Part shown: positions 25,433-33,573 of the stretch, in pieces | Layout: every line of letters starts with the position of its first letter | Numbering within the stretch: the stretch's first letter is position 1 | NCBI GenBank assembly: GCA_027486845.1 | Contig: JAIXOL010000024.1 | Location: 1 to 64,000 of the forward strand | Source of the DNA: Cytophagaceae bacterium | GTDB taxonomy: Bacteria; Bacteroidota; Bacteroidia; Cytophagales; Spirosomataceae | DNA: 64,000 nt | Reading direction: 5' to 3' | The notes under the pieces: model-generated | The model's database searches: none | What the model saw: only the letters and a program-made list of their open reading frames with translations | What the model was told of the DNA's origin: nothing | Program-made: the position numbers and the translations under genes

Positions 25433-28000
25433 TTAAAACGAATATCTAAGCGTTGTTCCGTAAGTACGAGGGTCGCCTAAAATACCTGCATATTGCCCTG
25501 CACTGCCAGGAGCAGCCAATAATTGCTCAAAATAGTTTTTATTGGCAAGGTTTCTACCCCAAACAAAAAGCGAAATACCATTTGATGCTCTGAAACCAAT
25601 TCGACCATTGAGCAGAGAATATCCATCAATATTTAAGAACTGCGAAGGCGATGGACTTGATGAAAATTCCGAACGAAAATAAACATCAACAGCTGCAAAA
25701 TAATTACCTTTCAAACCTAACAGATTTCCTTTAGTACTTGCTTCTGCCCCAAACGAACCCGACCATTTTGAAATACCGGGTAAACGTCCGCCCGAAACAT
25801 CTTTGAAAGCCTGCGTTCCACCGACTTCTTCTAATGGTACTGGTGCGTTGGTGAATGAAACATATTTTCCATCTGTGTAAGCAATTGCCGCATTGAAAGT
25901 AAAATGATTATTTATTCTAATATTTCCATCAACCTCCACTCCTCTTACTCGTACTTTTTCGGCGTTTGCTAAATAGCCTCTATTTACCCCAGGTTCGGGC
26001 GTTTGTACTTGCGTTTGGTAATCTTTTATTTCATCGTTAAAGATCACAACATTTAGAACAGAATTAGCCGATGGCTTTGTTTTTAGTCCAAATTCGATGT
26101 GTTTCACAAATTCAGGCTTTACCTCTGCGAGTTCAACCAATACTCGTCCGCTGGTGGTTGGCAAACCACCAATATTTACACCAACTGGCTTATAACTAAC
26201 CGAATACGTTCCAAAGCTATTGATATTTTTATTGACTTTATACTGCAAAGTCAACTGCCCAGAAAAATTACCCTCTGTTGCTTCGGTATCGAATGCTTGA
26301 TTGGTATAAACTGCGTTTTTAAGAGCAATCAGTGTGGCATCAGTTGTTTGAAGTCCACCGTAGGTTTCTCTTTTATAATTAGCGGTTTTCTTATCATAAT
26401 TATATCTGATACCCGGCAAAACATGTAGTTTTTCAGTGATTGACCAATCTGCTTGGCTGAAAGCTGCTACACTTGTGCTTTGAATTCGGTTAGTTGTACG
26501 AATACCAAAGTTATCAAATAAACCTGCGGTTTTCCATAAAGCACTTGTCGAACTTTGAGCAAAACGCCACTGTGCAGAACCAGCTTCTTCGGTCTGAACG
26601 GGGTCTGAATTCAAATCTTGCCACAAGCCAAATACACCCACAACTCCACTCAATTTTGAAGAGATTTTACCAGAATAACGAATTTCTTGCGATATTTGCT
26701 CATGCACAGAATTACCAGAAGAAATCGTAAAAATAGGTAAGCCCGTGTAGTCACGGTCATTCAACGGAACCCATTTCCAATATCGCCACGCCGAAGTTGA
26801 GGTTAAAGTGCCATTACCAATTTTAATATCAGCATTCAACGAAGCCCCACCCAGTTGATTATCGGCCTTTGATGGCGTATCAAGGTCAACAATTCTCTCA
26901 AATGGACTGCTATAGGGTAATTTATAATTTAGGTCTTTAATAATGGCATCAAACTGACGATAAGCGGCACGTTTGGTTGTTACAACACCCGCCACTGGCC
27001 AACCATATCCAGTTGGTTTTTGGTTCGTAAGATCAGCAATGAAAGTGATTTTAATTTTATCGGTTGGCGTATATAACAACTGACCTCTAATGCCGAGATT
27101 ATTAATATCGTTCATGTTTTGCTGGGTCTTCACGTTATAGAGTAAACCGTCACGTTGCGTACCCGAAAAAGAGATTCTTGCTGCCATTTTTTTGTTTAAT
27201 GGCCCCGAAAGTGAGCCTTTTGCTTGAATATAGCCATAGTTTCCATAACTCAATTCAAAACTGGCAGTTGGGTCGAAACTTGCTTCACGAGTAGTAATAT
27301 TGAAAGCACCAGCAGTTGTGTTTTTGCCAAAAAGTGTTCCTTGTGGCCCACGCAACACCTCAACACGGTCGATGTCAACAAAGTCGAGAGCCGTGGCGGC
27401 TGGGCGAGCGTAATATACGCCATCGACATAAAAACCTACCCCTGGGTCGATACCATCATTGGTTAAACCAAAGGTTGAACCTAAACCTCGTATATTTAAA
27501 GTTGTATTACGTGCGTTTGAAGCATAAAGCTGAACCGTCGGAACGAGTTCTTTCAAACGATTTACGTTGAAAGCACCTGCATCTTCGGCCGCAGCCCCAC
27601 GAATAACCGAAATTGGAATCGGAATATCCTGCACTGCCTCCTGACGGCGACGTGATGAGACCACCACATCAGCCAATTTATTTACATCTTGATTAAGTTT
27701 GATAGTTACTTTGCTTTCATTAATTACGATTTCTCTTTTTATATATCCAACATAAGAAATAATAAGCGTAAAAGGCAATTTTTGACCAGTAATCAGAGCA
27801 AAATCTCCGTTTGCGTCAGTCGTAGCACCATTGGTTGTACCTTTAATTGAAACCGTTGCTCCAATGAGTGCTTCGTTTGTAATCTCATCAATTATTTTGC
27901 CCGAAACCGTAGCATTGATAACTGGCTTATCTTGAGCCGAAACGTAGAAGGGCGAAAGAATTGCCCCTAAAATTAGTATTGAATTTAAAAGTTTTTTCAT
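25433..28000 (-). CDS. TonB-dependent outer-membrane receptor
   Basis: This 855-residue receptor has a signal peptide (1-22, ending VSAQ), then a carboxypeptidase-D regulatory-like beta domain (about 27-113, ATVSGKIIDEITNEALIGA). The plug (about 118-240) contains VEVLRGPQGTLFGKNTTAGA, and a beta-barrel runs to a C-terminal YGTTLRYSF. The sequence is of the siderophore/vitamin-type class (NIRGLGSTFGLTNDGIDPGVGF), and no SusD partner is adjacent, so a glycan receptor is less likely. The ligand cannot be named. It heads a minus-strand run of DUF1684, DUF2490 and Rrf2 genes. Confidence 0.9.
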   Translation of the reverse strand: MKKLLNSILILGAILSPFYVSAQDKPVINATVSGKIIDEITNEALIGATVSIKGTTNGATTDANGDFALITGQKLPFTLIISYVGYIKREIVINESKVTIKLNQDVNKLADVVVSSRRRQEAVQDIPIPISVIRGAAAEDAGAFNVNRLKELVPTVQLYASNARNTTLNIRGLGSTFGLTNDGIDPGVGFYVDGVYYARPAATALDFVDIDRVEVLRGPQGTLFGKNTTAGAFNITTREASFDPTASFELSYGNYGYIQAKGSLSGPLNKKMAARISFSGTQRDGLLYNVKTQQNMNDINNLGIRGQLLYTPTDKIKITFIADLTNQKPTGYGWPVAGVVTTKRAAYRQFDAIIKDLNYKLPYSSPFERIVDLDTPSKADNQLGGASLNADIKIGNGTLTSTSAWRYWKWVPLNDRDYTGLPIFTISSGNSVHEQISQEIRYSGKISSKLSGVVGVFGLWQDLNSDPVQTEEAGSAQWRFAQSSTSALWKTAGLFDNFGIRTTNRIQSTSVAAFSQADWSITEKLHVLPGIRYNYDKKTANYKRETYGGLQTTDATLIALKNAVYTNQAFDTEATEGNFSGQLTLQYKVNKNINSFGTYSVSYKPVGVNIGGLPTTSGRVLVELAEVKPEFVKHIEFGLKTKPSANSVLNVVIFNDEIKDYQTQVQTPEPGVNRGYLANAEKVRVRGVEVDGNIRINNHFTFNAAIAYTDGKYVSFTNAPVPLEEVGGTQAFKDVSGGRLPGISKWSGSFGAEASTKGNLLGLKGNYFAAVDVYFRSEFSSSPSPSQFLNIDGYSLLNGRIGFRASNGISLFVWGRNLANKNYFEQLLAAPGSAGQYAGILGDPRTYGTTLRYSF

Positions 28001-28034
28001 TAATTTGTATTCGTTTAATGCAAAATAAGACCTT

Positions 28035-28124
28035 GGCAGCCAATCTTCAGATTGCTGTCGGGAGTCATTTAGCGGTGATATTATTTTTGTTAAACTCGAC
28101 CAGTTTGGTGGCAGCCAAACTGGT
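28035..28124. repeat. Paired hairpins sharing GGCAGCCA upstream of the TonB receptor gene
   Basis: Two stem-loops lie 34-125 bases upstream of the receptor start. One (about 28035-28058) folds around AATCTTCAGATT. The other has perfect arms ACCAGTTTGG (28099-28108) and CCAAACTGGT (28115-28124), followed on the plus strand by TTTTTTATT like an intrinsic terminator. Both contain GGCAGCCA. No plus-strand gene ends here. They could be a 5' leader element, a small RNA terminator, or a repeat. The rest of 28125-28362 shows nothing recognisable. Confidence 0.45.
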
Positions 28125-28362
28125 TTTTTATTACATAATTATTAGTTTTTACAAATAATTTTCAGATTCATTGTTGAATGTTTTTATGTTTGATGAAACA
28201 AAATTAAAAATCTATATTTAATCTACCAAATAAGTAGAGTAATAAATTTTAAGAATTTTGAAAAACTGTGAAAAAAGTAAATGAAATGTTAGAATGATAC
28301 TATTTTCATACTAATATTTCATTTAAAATATCAGTTGAATGTAGTTTTACTTCAATAAAAAA

Positions 28363-28872
28363 TTACCTTATTTTACTGATATGAACTTGCTCATGAAGAG
28401 CATCTTCAAAGAAATGATGAATTGTGAAAGTCTGCTCCGCTCCTACTTTTTGGCCTGTTTGACCTAATATCCATTCGATAATTGCTCCAATCGCTAAAAT
28501 TGGTACTATCCATAAAATTGTCACATCCATCTTTAGACTCATCCTGACTAGCCCAATCATTGTGATAAAAAATATTCCAAGTCCGAAGAAAACATAGCCC
28601 ATCAGAAATATCGCCCAAACACTCGGATGCGGGCCGTACATTCCTCTAATTATCGTTTTTTTGTCTTCGGATTCTTCAAAACTAATGCTCAATTGAGGCG
28701 ACCAATAATGTTGTTGTTCGGGTTTAATGCGAAGCAAACCATGCGTATTGAAAATTTTTCCTTCAACGGGCAGCGATGTTTTTTCCAGTCCGTCAATAAG
28801 TAGTTTTACAATCTCGTTGGTGCTTTTTTCGGAAGTAATCTTAAATTTTGGACGAGTACGAAATGAAGTCAT
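28363..28872 (-). CDS. Conserved membrane protein of unknown function
   Basis: This 169-residue protein has a soluble N-terminal half (about 1-85, with FKITSEKSTNEIVKLLIDGL and GLLRIKPEQQHYWSPQLSIS). Two transmembrane helices follow (about 86-110 and 116-138), then a charged tail. The family is not recognised. It is divergent from the ModE-like gene and may share its promoter region; no functional link is shown. Confidence 0.65.
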   Translation of the reverse strand: MTSFRTRPKFKITSEKSTNEIVKLLIDGLEKTSLPVEGKIFNTHGLLRIKPEQQHYWSPQLSISFEESEDKKTIIRGMYGPHPSVWAIFLMGYVFFGLGIFFITMIGLVRMSLKMDVTILWIVPILAIGAIIEWILGQTGQKVGAEQTFTIHHFFEDALHEQVHISKIR

Positions 28873-29037
28873 TGTATCAAGGGTTTAGAATAGATAATGA
28901 CCAAAACTATCAAATGATTTTTTATCTTAAAATGAGAAAAATCATATTTTAGCGTGAAGATTTGGTGGATTTTAGCAACTTGAGAAGTTTTCATCCGTAG
29001 AATTTTTATCTTTACCGCACCAAAATTGCCAAAACCA

Positions 29038-29406
29038 ATGCCAATCAAAGATTTATTGAAACCCGAAAAGACTTTTCGTATTACTGGGATGCTCAGAATT
29101 GAGAGCGAAAACGACCGTTTTCTTGGTCCTGGTCGACTGGAACTACTAGAAAATATCATTGAAACTGGTTCGATTAGTCAAGCTGCCAAACAAATGGGAA
29201 TGTCGTATAAAAAAGCTTGGGATTTAGTAAATTCAATGAATCAGCATACAATAAAGCCCATCGTCAGCACCCAAACTGGTGGCGAAAAAGGTGGCGGAAC
29301 GATTGTTACCAAAGAAGGAAAACAGCTTATTACAGCATTCAGAAAGCTACACGAAGAATTTCAGCAGTCGTTTGATGAAAAAATAAAAATCTTTTTACAA
29401 TCATAA
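29038..29406 (+). CDS. ModE-like regulator, HTH domain only
   Basis: This 122-residue protein matches the N-terminal winged-helix domain of ModE: RIESENDRFLGPGRLELLEN, then TGSISQAAKQMGMSYKKAWDLV with NSMNQ, and GGEKGGGTIVTKEGKQLITAF. It has no C-terminal MOP/TOBE molybdate-binding domain, so any metal sensing must occur elsewhere or differently. The ATG at 29038 is chosen; an in-frame TTG 12 bases upstream is weaker. It sits next to a TauE/SafE permease and a TonB receptor whose shared promoter holds ModE-like boxes, so control of these genes is the natural inference. Confidence 0.85.
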   Translation: MPIKDLLKPEKTFRITGMLRIESENDRFLGPGRLELLENIIETGSISQAAKQMGMSYKKAWDLVNSMNQHTIKPIVSTQTGGEKGGGTIVTKEGKQLITAFRKLHEEFQQSFDEKIKIFLQS

Positions 29407-29452
29407 AATTTTGCCCATTTGAACGTCCAAATTGGACGTTCAAACAAAATTC
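29406..29452. repeat. Nested palindromic element, copy 1
   Basis: Inner arms TTTGAACGTCCAA (29418-29430) and TTGGACGTTCAAA (29432-29444) surround one base. Outer arms AATTTTG (29407-29413) and CAAAATT (29445-29451) also pair. It lies between convergent genes and may act as a terminator. A second copy with the same flanks but a different, still complementary, stem is at 61630-61675. Confidence 0.8.
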
Positions 29453-29476
29453 GTTAGAATCGGCATTATCCGAAAA

Positions 29477-30208
29477 CTACGTAAAAATCAACTTCAAACA
29501 AGCAATGACCAATCCCACCGCCAAAAGTCTCTTTAAGGTCGGCACATTGAATTTTTGACTACCAAAATAAGAACCAGCCAAGCCACCAATAATTGTAGCC
29601 AAAACCGCCCATTGCATATTTTCGGGGAGACTGATACCTCCTTTTTGTAGCTGACCATAAAGACCTGAAAGTGAGTTAACAAAGATAAAAAGTGCCGAAA
29701 CTGCTGCCGTTTCTTTCAAATTTGCCCATCGCATTAGCAGCATCAAGGGACTAAGAATAATTCCTCCGCCAATGCCAATCATTCCAGAAAGCAAGCCAAT
29801 AAAACCGCCCGAAAGAACCCCCACCAATATTGGAATGGGTCTACTTTTTTCGTCGCTATCAAATTTATAGATTAATCGAACAATTGAAAATAAGATACAT
29901 ACGGCAAGAGTTTTCTTATAAATGGAATCCGAAAGCGTCATTGTTCCTCCCAAAAATGCCATTGGAATACTGGCTAATGCAAATGGTAAAAAGAGCTTTA
30001 AACGAAAATGTCCTGCTCGATAAAAGCCAATAAACGAAAATAAAGAAACAGCCAAATTCATGACCAATGCCGATGATTTCATCATTGCAGGAGCTACGCC
30101 CATAATTGCCATAATGGCCAAATATCCACTTGCTCCACCATGCCCGACCGAAGAGTATAAAAAAGCAACCAAACTTAACAATAATAGAAGTAATAATAGT
30201 GATGTCAT
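29477..30208 (-). CDS. TauE/SafE family inner-membrane permease
   Basis: This 243-residue polytopic protein of the sulfite-exporter TauE/SafE (UPF0721) family has about eight hydrophobic helices. The duplicated family signature is visible as SSVGHGGASGYLAIMAIMG (19-37) and GMIGIGGGIILSPLMLL near 141-157. Members move sulfur-containing and other small oxyanions, in or out. The gene is divergent from a TonB receptor and its promoter overlaps a ModE-like palindrome (30299-30324), which raises the possibility of molybdate or tungstate traffic. Substrate and direction are unproven. Confidence 0.87.
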   Translation of the reverse strand: MTSLLLLLLLLSLVAFLYSSVGHGGASGYLAIMAIMGVAPAMMKSSALVMNLAVSLFSFIGFYRAGHFRLKLFLPFALASIPMAFLGGTMTLSDSIYKKTLAVCILFSIVRLIYKFDSDEKSRPIPILVGVLSGGFIGLLSGMIGIGGGIILSPLMLLMRWANLKETAAVSALFIFVNSLSGLYGQLQKGGISLPENMQWAVLATIIGGLAGSYFGSQKFNVPTLKRLLAVGLVIACLKLIFT

Positions 30209-30298
30209 AGGGTATTTTTAGGATTATTTAGTATTTCTTTTGGTTGTTTAGGCTGATGATTATCTAAAAACTCATTATTTTTTTCATTAACAATTCAT

Positions 30299-30324
30299 TC
30301 GTTATATATTTGCAAATATAACGA
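30299..30324. promoter_or_regulatory. ModE-like box with back-to-back -7 elements
   Basis: Arms TCGTTATAT (30299-30307) and ATATAACGA (30316-30324) are perfectly inverted with an 8-base spacer. This closely resembles the classical ModE operator (CGTTATAT, spacer, ATAACG). Within it, TATATTTG (30305-30312, plus) and its mirror CAAATATA (30313-30320, i.e. TATATTTG on minus) both match the Bacteroidota -7 element TAnnTTTG. A bound regulator would therefore cover the promoters of both the permease and the receptor. The -33 elements are weak. Confidence 0.75.
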
Positions 30325-30359
30325 ACTGTTTTCGTAAAATCCTTAAAAAATCACCGATA

Positions 30360-32936
30360 ATGCCAAAAAAAATACTTTTTTATGCCTATCGTTATATTTT
30401 ATTATATATAACGATTTTTGAAACAGTATTTCCACAAATAAGCCAAGCTCAGGAAGCTGATACACTAAAATCACAAATCTTGAATGAAGTTGTAATTTCA
30501 GCTTCAAGGGTCAAAGAAAATTATCTTAAATCGGCAACAAGTATTGAATTGTTGACATTGAAACAAATGCAGCAAAGTGCAGCATTGAGTTATTTTGATG
30601 CCATCGAAAACCTAAAAGGTGTGCAATTAATTACGCCGAGTTTGGGATTTAGGGTCTATAATGCTCGTGGATTTACGAACACAACCAATGTGCGGTTTGT
30701 ACAACTCGTTGACGGCATTGATAACCAAGCCCCGCATATTGGTTCTCCGATTGCTTCGGGAATAGGGCCAACTGACCTTGATATTCGCCAAGTTGAGATG
30801 ATTCCAGGAGTTGCTTCGGCACTATACGGAATGAATTCTTTGAATGGCTTGGTAAATTTACTTACACTCAATCCATTTGAATCGGAAGGCTTTAGATTTC
30901 AGCAAAAAACTGGCGTAAATCACTTATCGAGTCCAACAATTGACCCAAAAATATTCTCAGAAACGAGTTTACGTTATGCCAAGAAACTCAGTAAAAAATG
31001 GGCATTTAAGGTCAATTTTGGGTATCAGAAAGGTTATGATTGGATTGCTAACTCAACGCTTGACCTTAATCCTATGGCTAATACTTCGGTGAATTTACTC
31101 GGAAAAGATAATATCGGAGCTGACTATGTAAACTCTTACGGCAATGAATCATCGAACCGAAGAACGCTTACTTTCGGTGGAAAAAAGTATGTAGTTGCTC
31201 GAACTGGCTATTTTGAAGAAGAAGTAACCTACTATTCTATCAATAATCTCAAAGCTGATTTTTCTTTAAACTATCGCTTCAAGCCTCAGCATGAAATTAC
31301 TTATAGTTTCAAAATAGCTCAGCTCGATAATGTTTATCAACGCACCAACCGTTTTCGCCTGAATGATTATCGTTTATCTCAAAATGCGATAACTTACCAA
31401 AGTCCAAGTACGCAAATTAGGGCGTATTTGACAACCGAAAATACAGGAAAATCTTATAATATTCGTTCTATGGCCGAAAATATCGACCGCAGTTTTAAGT
31501 CGGATAATATTTGGTTTACTGATTTTACAAATGAATATAATGCCCAAAATAAAGCTGGCAAAAGCGTGCTTGATGCCCTAAATTTGGCCAGAACGCAAGC
31601 AGATAAAAGTCGTCCACAACCAAATACGCCAACTTTTGATGACTTGCTTACAAAATTAGGTGACATCAATAATTGGGATATTGGGGCGGCTTTACGAGTG
31701 CAATCTTATATGCTTCATACCGAAGGCCTCACTGATTTGAGTAAAAAGCTTTCAACCACACTTCAAAAGACAGGTTTTGGTTTATTGGCGGGTTTCGATT
31801 ACCGAAATTATATTGTAGTGCCCGATGGAAATTATTTCATCAATCCAAAAGAGAGCGGCAAAAATATCAATTATTGGAAAGCGGGTGGTTTTGTGCAAGG
31901 AAGTAAAACTTTTTTCGATGAAAAACTTAAATTTTTACTAACGCTTAGAGCTGACAAAAACCAATATTTCGATTTACGTTTTAATCCACGAACGTCGTTA
32001 GTTTATTCACACAACGAAAACAATCATTTCCGACTTTCTTATCAAAATGGCTATCGTTTTCCGAGTTTGTTTGAGGCTTTTTCAAACATTAATAGTGGTG
32101 GAGTAAAGCGGGTGGGTGGCTTACCGATAATGTCGCAAGGTATTTTTGAAAATTCATACCTACGAAAAACCATTGATGATTTCACAGCGGCAGTGAACCA
32201 AGATATAAATATCAATAAACTCACTCAAAACGAAGCCATCATAAAAAACAAAAATCTTCTCCGCAAAAACGATTATACTTACTTGAAACCAGAGTATGTT
32301 AATAGTTTTGAGATTGGCTACAAAGGTTATCCTGTGGGCAAAAAACTTTTTGTCGATGCTGATTTCTATTATAATGTTTACCGAAATTTCATGGCTCAAA
32401 TTGAGGCCAATGTACCACTCGGTACGAATGCCGATTCGCTGGAATTTTACATGTATGACCGCAACAAACAAGCTCGTTATCGTCTTTGGACAAACTCCAA
32501 AACTATTGTAAGAAACTATGGTGCAAGTATAGAATTGAACTATAATTTCTATAAAAATTTCTCGCTTAACGTAAATACTTCTTTCGCAAAACTCCGAAAT
32601 ACCGCCAATAATGATGATTTTGAAGAAGCATTCAATACTCCACGATGGATTATGAATATCGGTCTTGGCAATGCAAAACTTACAAAAAACATTGGTTTTG
32701 GCATAAACTATAAATATCAAGAAGGATTTCTGTGGCAGTCGGCACTGGCAACGGGCAATGTGCCAGCCATTCATAATATTGATGCACAATTTACATATTA
32801 TGCCCGAAAACAAGGTTTACAATTCAAAATGGCAGGAACAAATATTTTGAATCGCCCTTACGTAAGTTTCATTGCTGGGCCAACGGTCGGAGCATTTTAT
32901 TATTTGACGATTACGGCAGATTTGGGGAAGAAATGA
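30360..32936 (+). CDS. TonB-dependent receptor under a ModE-like box
   Basis: This 858-residue outer-membrane receptor has an N-terminal export signal (about 1-30, ending ISQAQ). A TonB-box-like segment follows (LNEVVISASRV, 41-51), then the plug domain (VQLVDGIDNQAPHIG and VEMIPGVASALYGMNSLNGL) and a large barrel. Unlike the other receptors here it has no carboxypeptidase-like N-terminal domain. Two ModE-like palindromes lie at 30299-30324 and 30389-30414; the second falls inside its signal-peptide codons. This suggests uptake of a molybdenum- or tungsten-containing ligand, but homologues for other substrates exist and the ligand is unproven. Confidence 0.88.
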   Translation: MPKKILFYAYRYILLYITIFETVFPQISQAQEADTLKSQILNEVVISASRVKENYLKSATSIELLTLKQMQQSAALSYFDAIENLKGVQLITPSLGFRVYNARGFTNTTNVRFVQLVDGIDNQAPHIGSPIASGIGPTDLDIRQVEMIPGVASALYGMNSLNGLVNLLTLNPFESEGFRFQQKTGVNHLSSPTIDPKIFSETSLRYAKKLSKKWAFKVNFGYQKGYDWIANSTLDLNPMANTSVNLLGKDNIGADYVNSYGNESSNRRTLTFGGKKYVVARTGYFEEEVTYYSINNLKADFSLNYRFKPQHEITYSFKIAQLDNVYQRTNRFRLNDYRLSQNAITYQSPSTQIRAYLTTENTGKSYNIRSMAENIDRSFKSDNIWFTDFTNEYNAQNKAGKSVLDALNLARTQADKSRPQPNTPTFDDLLTKLGDINNWDIGAALRVQSYMLHTEGLTDLSKKLSTTLQKTGFGLLAGFDYRNYIVVPDGNYFINPKESGKNINYWKAGGFVQGSKTFFDEKLKFLLTLRADKNQYFDLRFNPRTSLVYSHNENNHFRLSYQNGYRFPSLFEAFSNINSGGVKRVGGLPIMSQGIFENSYLRKTIDDFTAAVNQDININKLTQNEAIIKNKNLLRKNDYTYLKPEYVNSFEIGYKGYPVGKKLFVDADFYYNVYRNFMAQIEANVPLGTNADSLEFYMYDRNKQARYRLWTNSKTIVRNYGASIELNYNFYKNFSLNVNTSFAKLRNTANNDDFEEAFNTPRWIMNIGLGNAKLTKNIGFGINYKYQEGFLWQSALATGNVPAIHNIDAQFTYYARKQGLQFKMAGTNILNRPYVSFIAGPTVGAFYYLTITADLGKK
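30389..30414. promoter_or_regulatory. Second ModE-like box, inside the receptor coding region
   Basis: TCGTTATAT (30389-30397) and ATATAACGA (30406-30414) have exactly the same arms and 8-base spacing as the upstream box, 90 bases away. They encode residues of the signal peptide (YRYILLYITIF). Two identical operators about 8.5 helical turns apart could support cooperative binding or looping. Confidence 0.7.
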
Positions 32937-32981
32937 TTTTTATTGGATTGTAGGAGTATTTCATATAAATTACCTAATTTC

Positions 32982-33019
32982 GTTCATAGCAACGGGTTTG
33001 CAAACCCGTTGCTATGAAC
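32982..33019. repeat. REP-type palindrome, upstream of the RAYT gene
   Basis: A perfect 38-bp palindrome (19-bp arms, no loop) has the central core CGGGTTTGCAAACCCG. The arms carry CATAGCAA on the left. It pairs as a set with the palindrome at 33471-33516. Confidence 0.9.
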
Positions 33020-33036
33020 AAAAATTATTTATAAAA

Positions 33037-33482
33037 ATGGCATCGCAATCTTACCTTTCTTTATGGTATCATTTGGTTTGGAGTACCAAAAATCGTGAAC
33101 CATTTATTGATAAAAGTTGGAAATGGCAACTATACGACTACATCAGAGAATTCTGTAAACAAAAAAATATCATCTTGATTTTATTAATGGCACAGAAGAC
33201 CATATACATCTCTTGATTAGTCCTAAGCCAGTTTTTTCGTTGAGTAATGTAGTAAGAAATATCAAACGAGATAGTTATTATTGGGTAAAGGAACAAAATC
33301 TTTGTTCAACACACTTTAGTTGGCAAAATGGTTACGGTGCTTTTAATGTAAGTAATTCTATGCTTACTCAAGTAAGAAATTATATGAAAAATCAAGAAGA
33401 ACATCAAAGAAAAATGAATTTTGAAGAGGAAATGTTATTTTTTGAAAAACAAATATTTTCTCCAAATCATATTAATCCATAG
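33037..33482 (+). pseudogene. REP-associated Y1 transposase (RAYT, IS200/IS605-like), frameshifted
   Basis: The first part (MASQSYLSLWYHLVWSTKNR) and the second part (GTEDHIHLLISPKPVFSLSNV, FSWQNGYGAFNVSNSML, NQEEHQRKMNFEEEM) together make a complete Y1 transposase. The HIH metal-binding motif is split off by a -1 shift near 33180-33190: a run of four T's where five would restore one frame. Residues after the shift in the first frame are spurious. The gene lies between two perfect palindromes and its stop codon is inside the second one. This arrangement is typical of RAYT genes, which nick REP hairpins. As read, the gene is broken unless ribosomes slip or the base call is wrong. Confidence 0.85.
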
Positions 33483-33516
33483 CGTCGGGTTTGCAAACCC
33501 GACGCTATGGATTAAT
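33471..33516. repeat. REP-type palindrome overlapping the transposase stop
   Basis: A perfect 46-bp palindrome (23-bp arms) has the same core CGGGTTTGCAAACCCG as the copy at 32982, but with GTC/GAC in place of AAC/GTT next to it, changed on both arms so pairing is kept. The TAG of the transposase (33480-33482) is within it. Confidence 0.9.
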
Positions 33517-33573
33517 ATATTTCCAACATTTTCACTATTTTTACGCTCAATTATAATCTTCAAACTATTAAAC

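Noticed and set aside
28001-28362. Known riboswitch (cobalamin, TPP or SAM class) upstream of the TonB receptor
   Set aside because: The conserved cores of those classes could not be found on either strand; only unassigned hairpins are visible.
32160-32813. Long minus-strand open frame inside the TonB receptor gene
   Set aside because: It mirrors the conserved barrel coding region and has no recognisable domain or start context.
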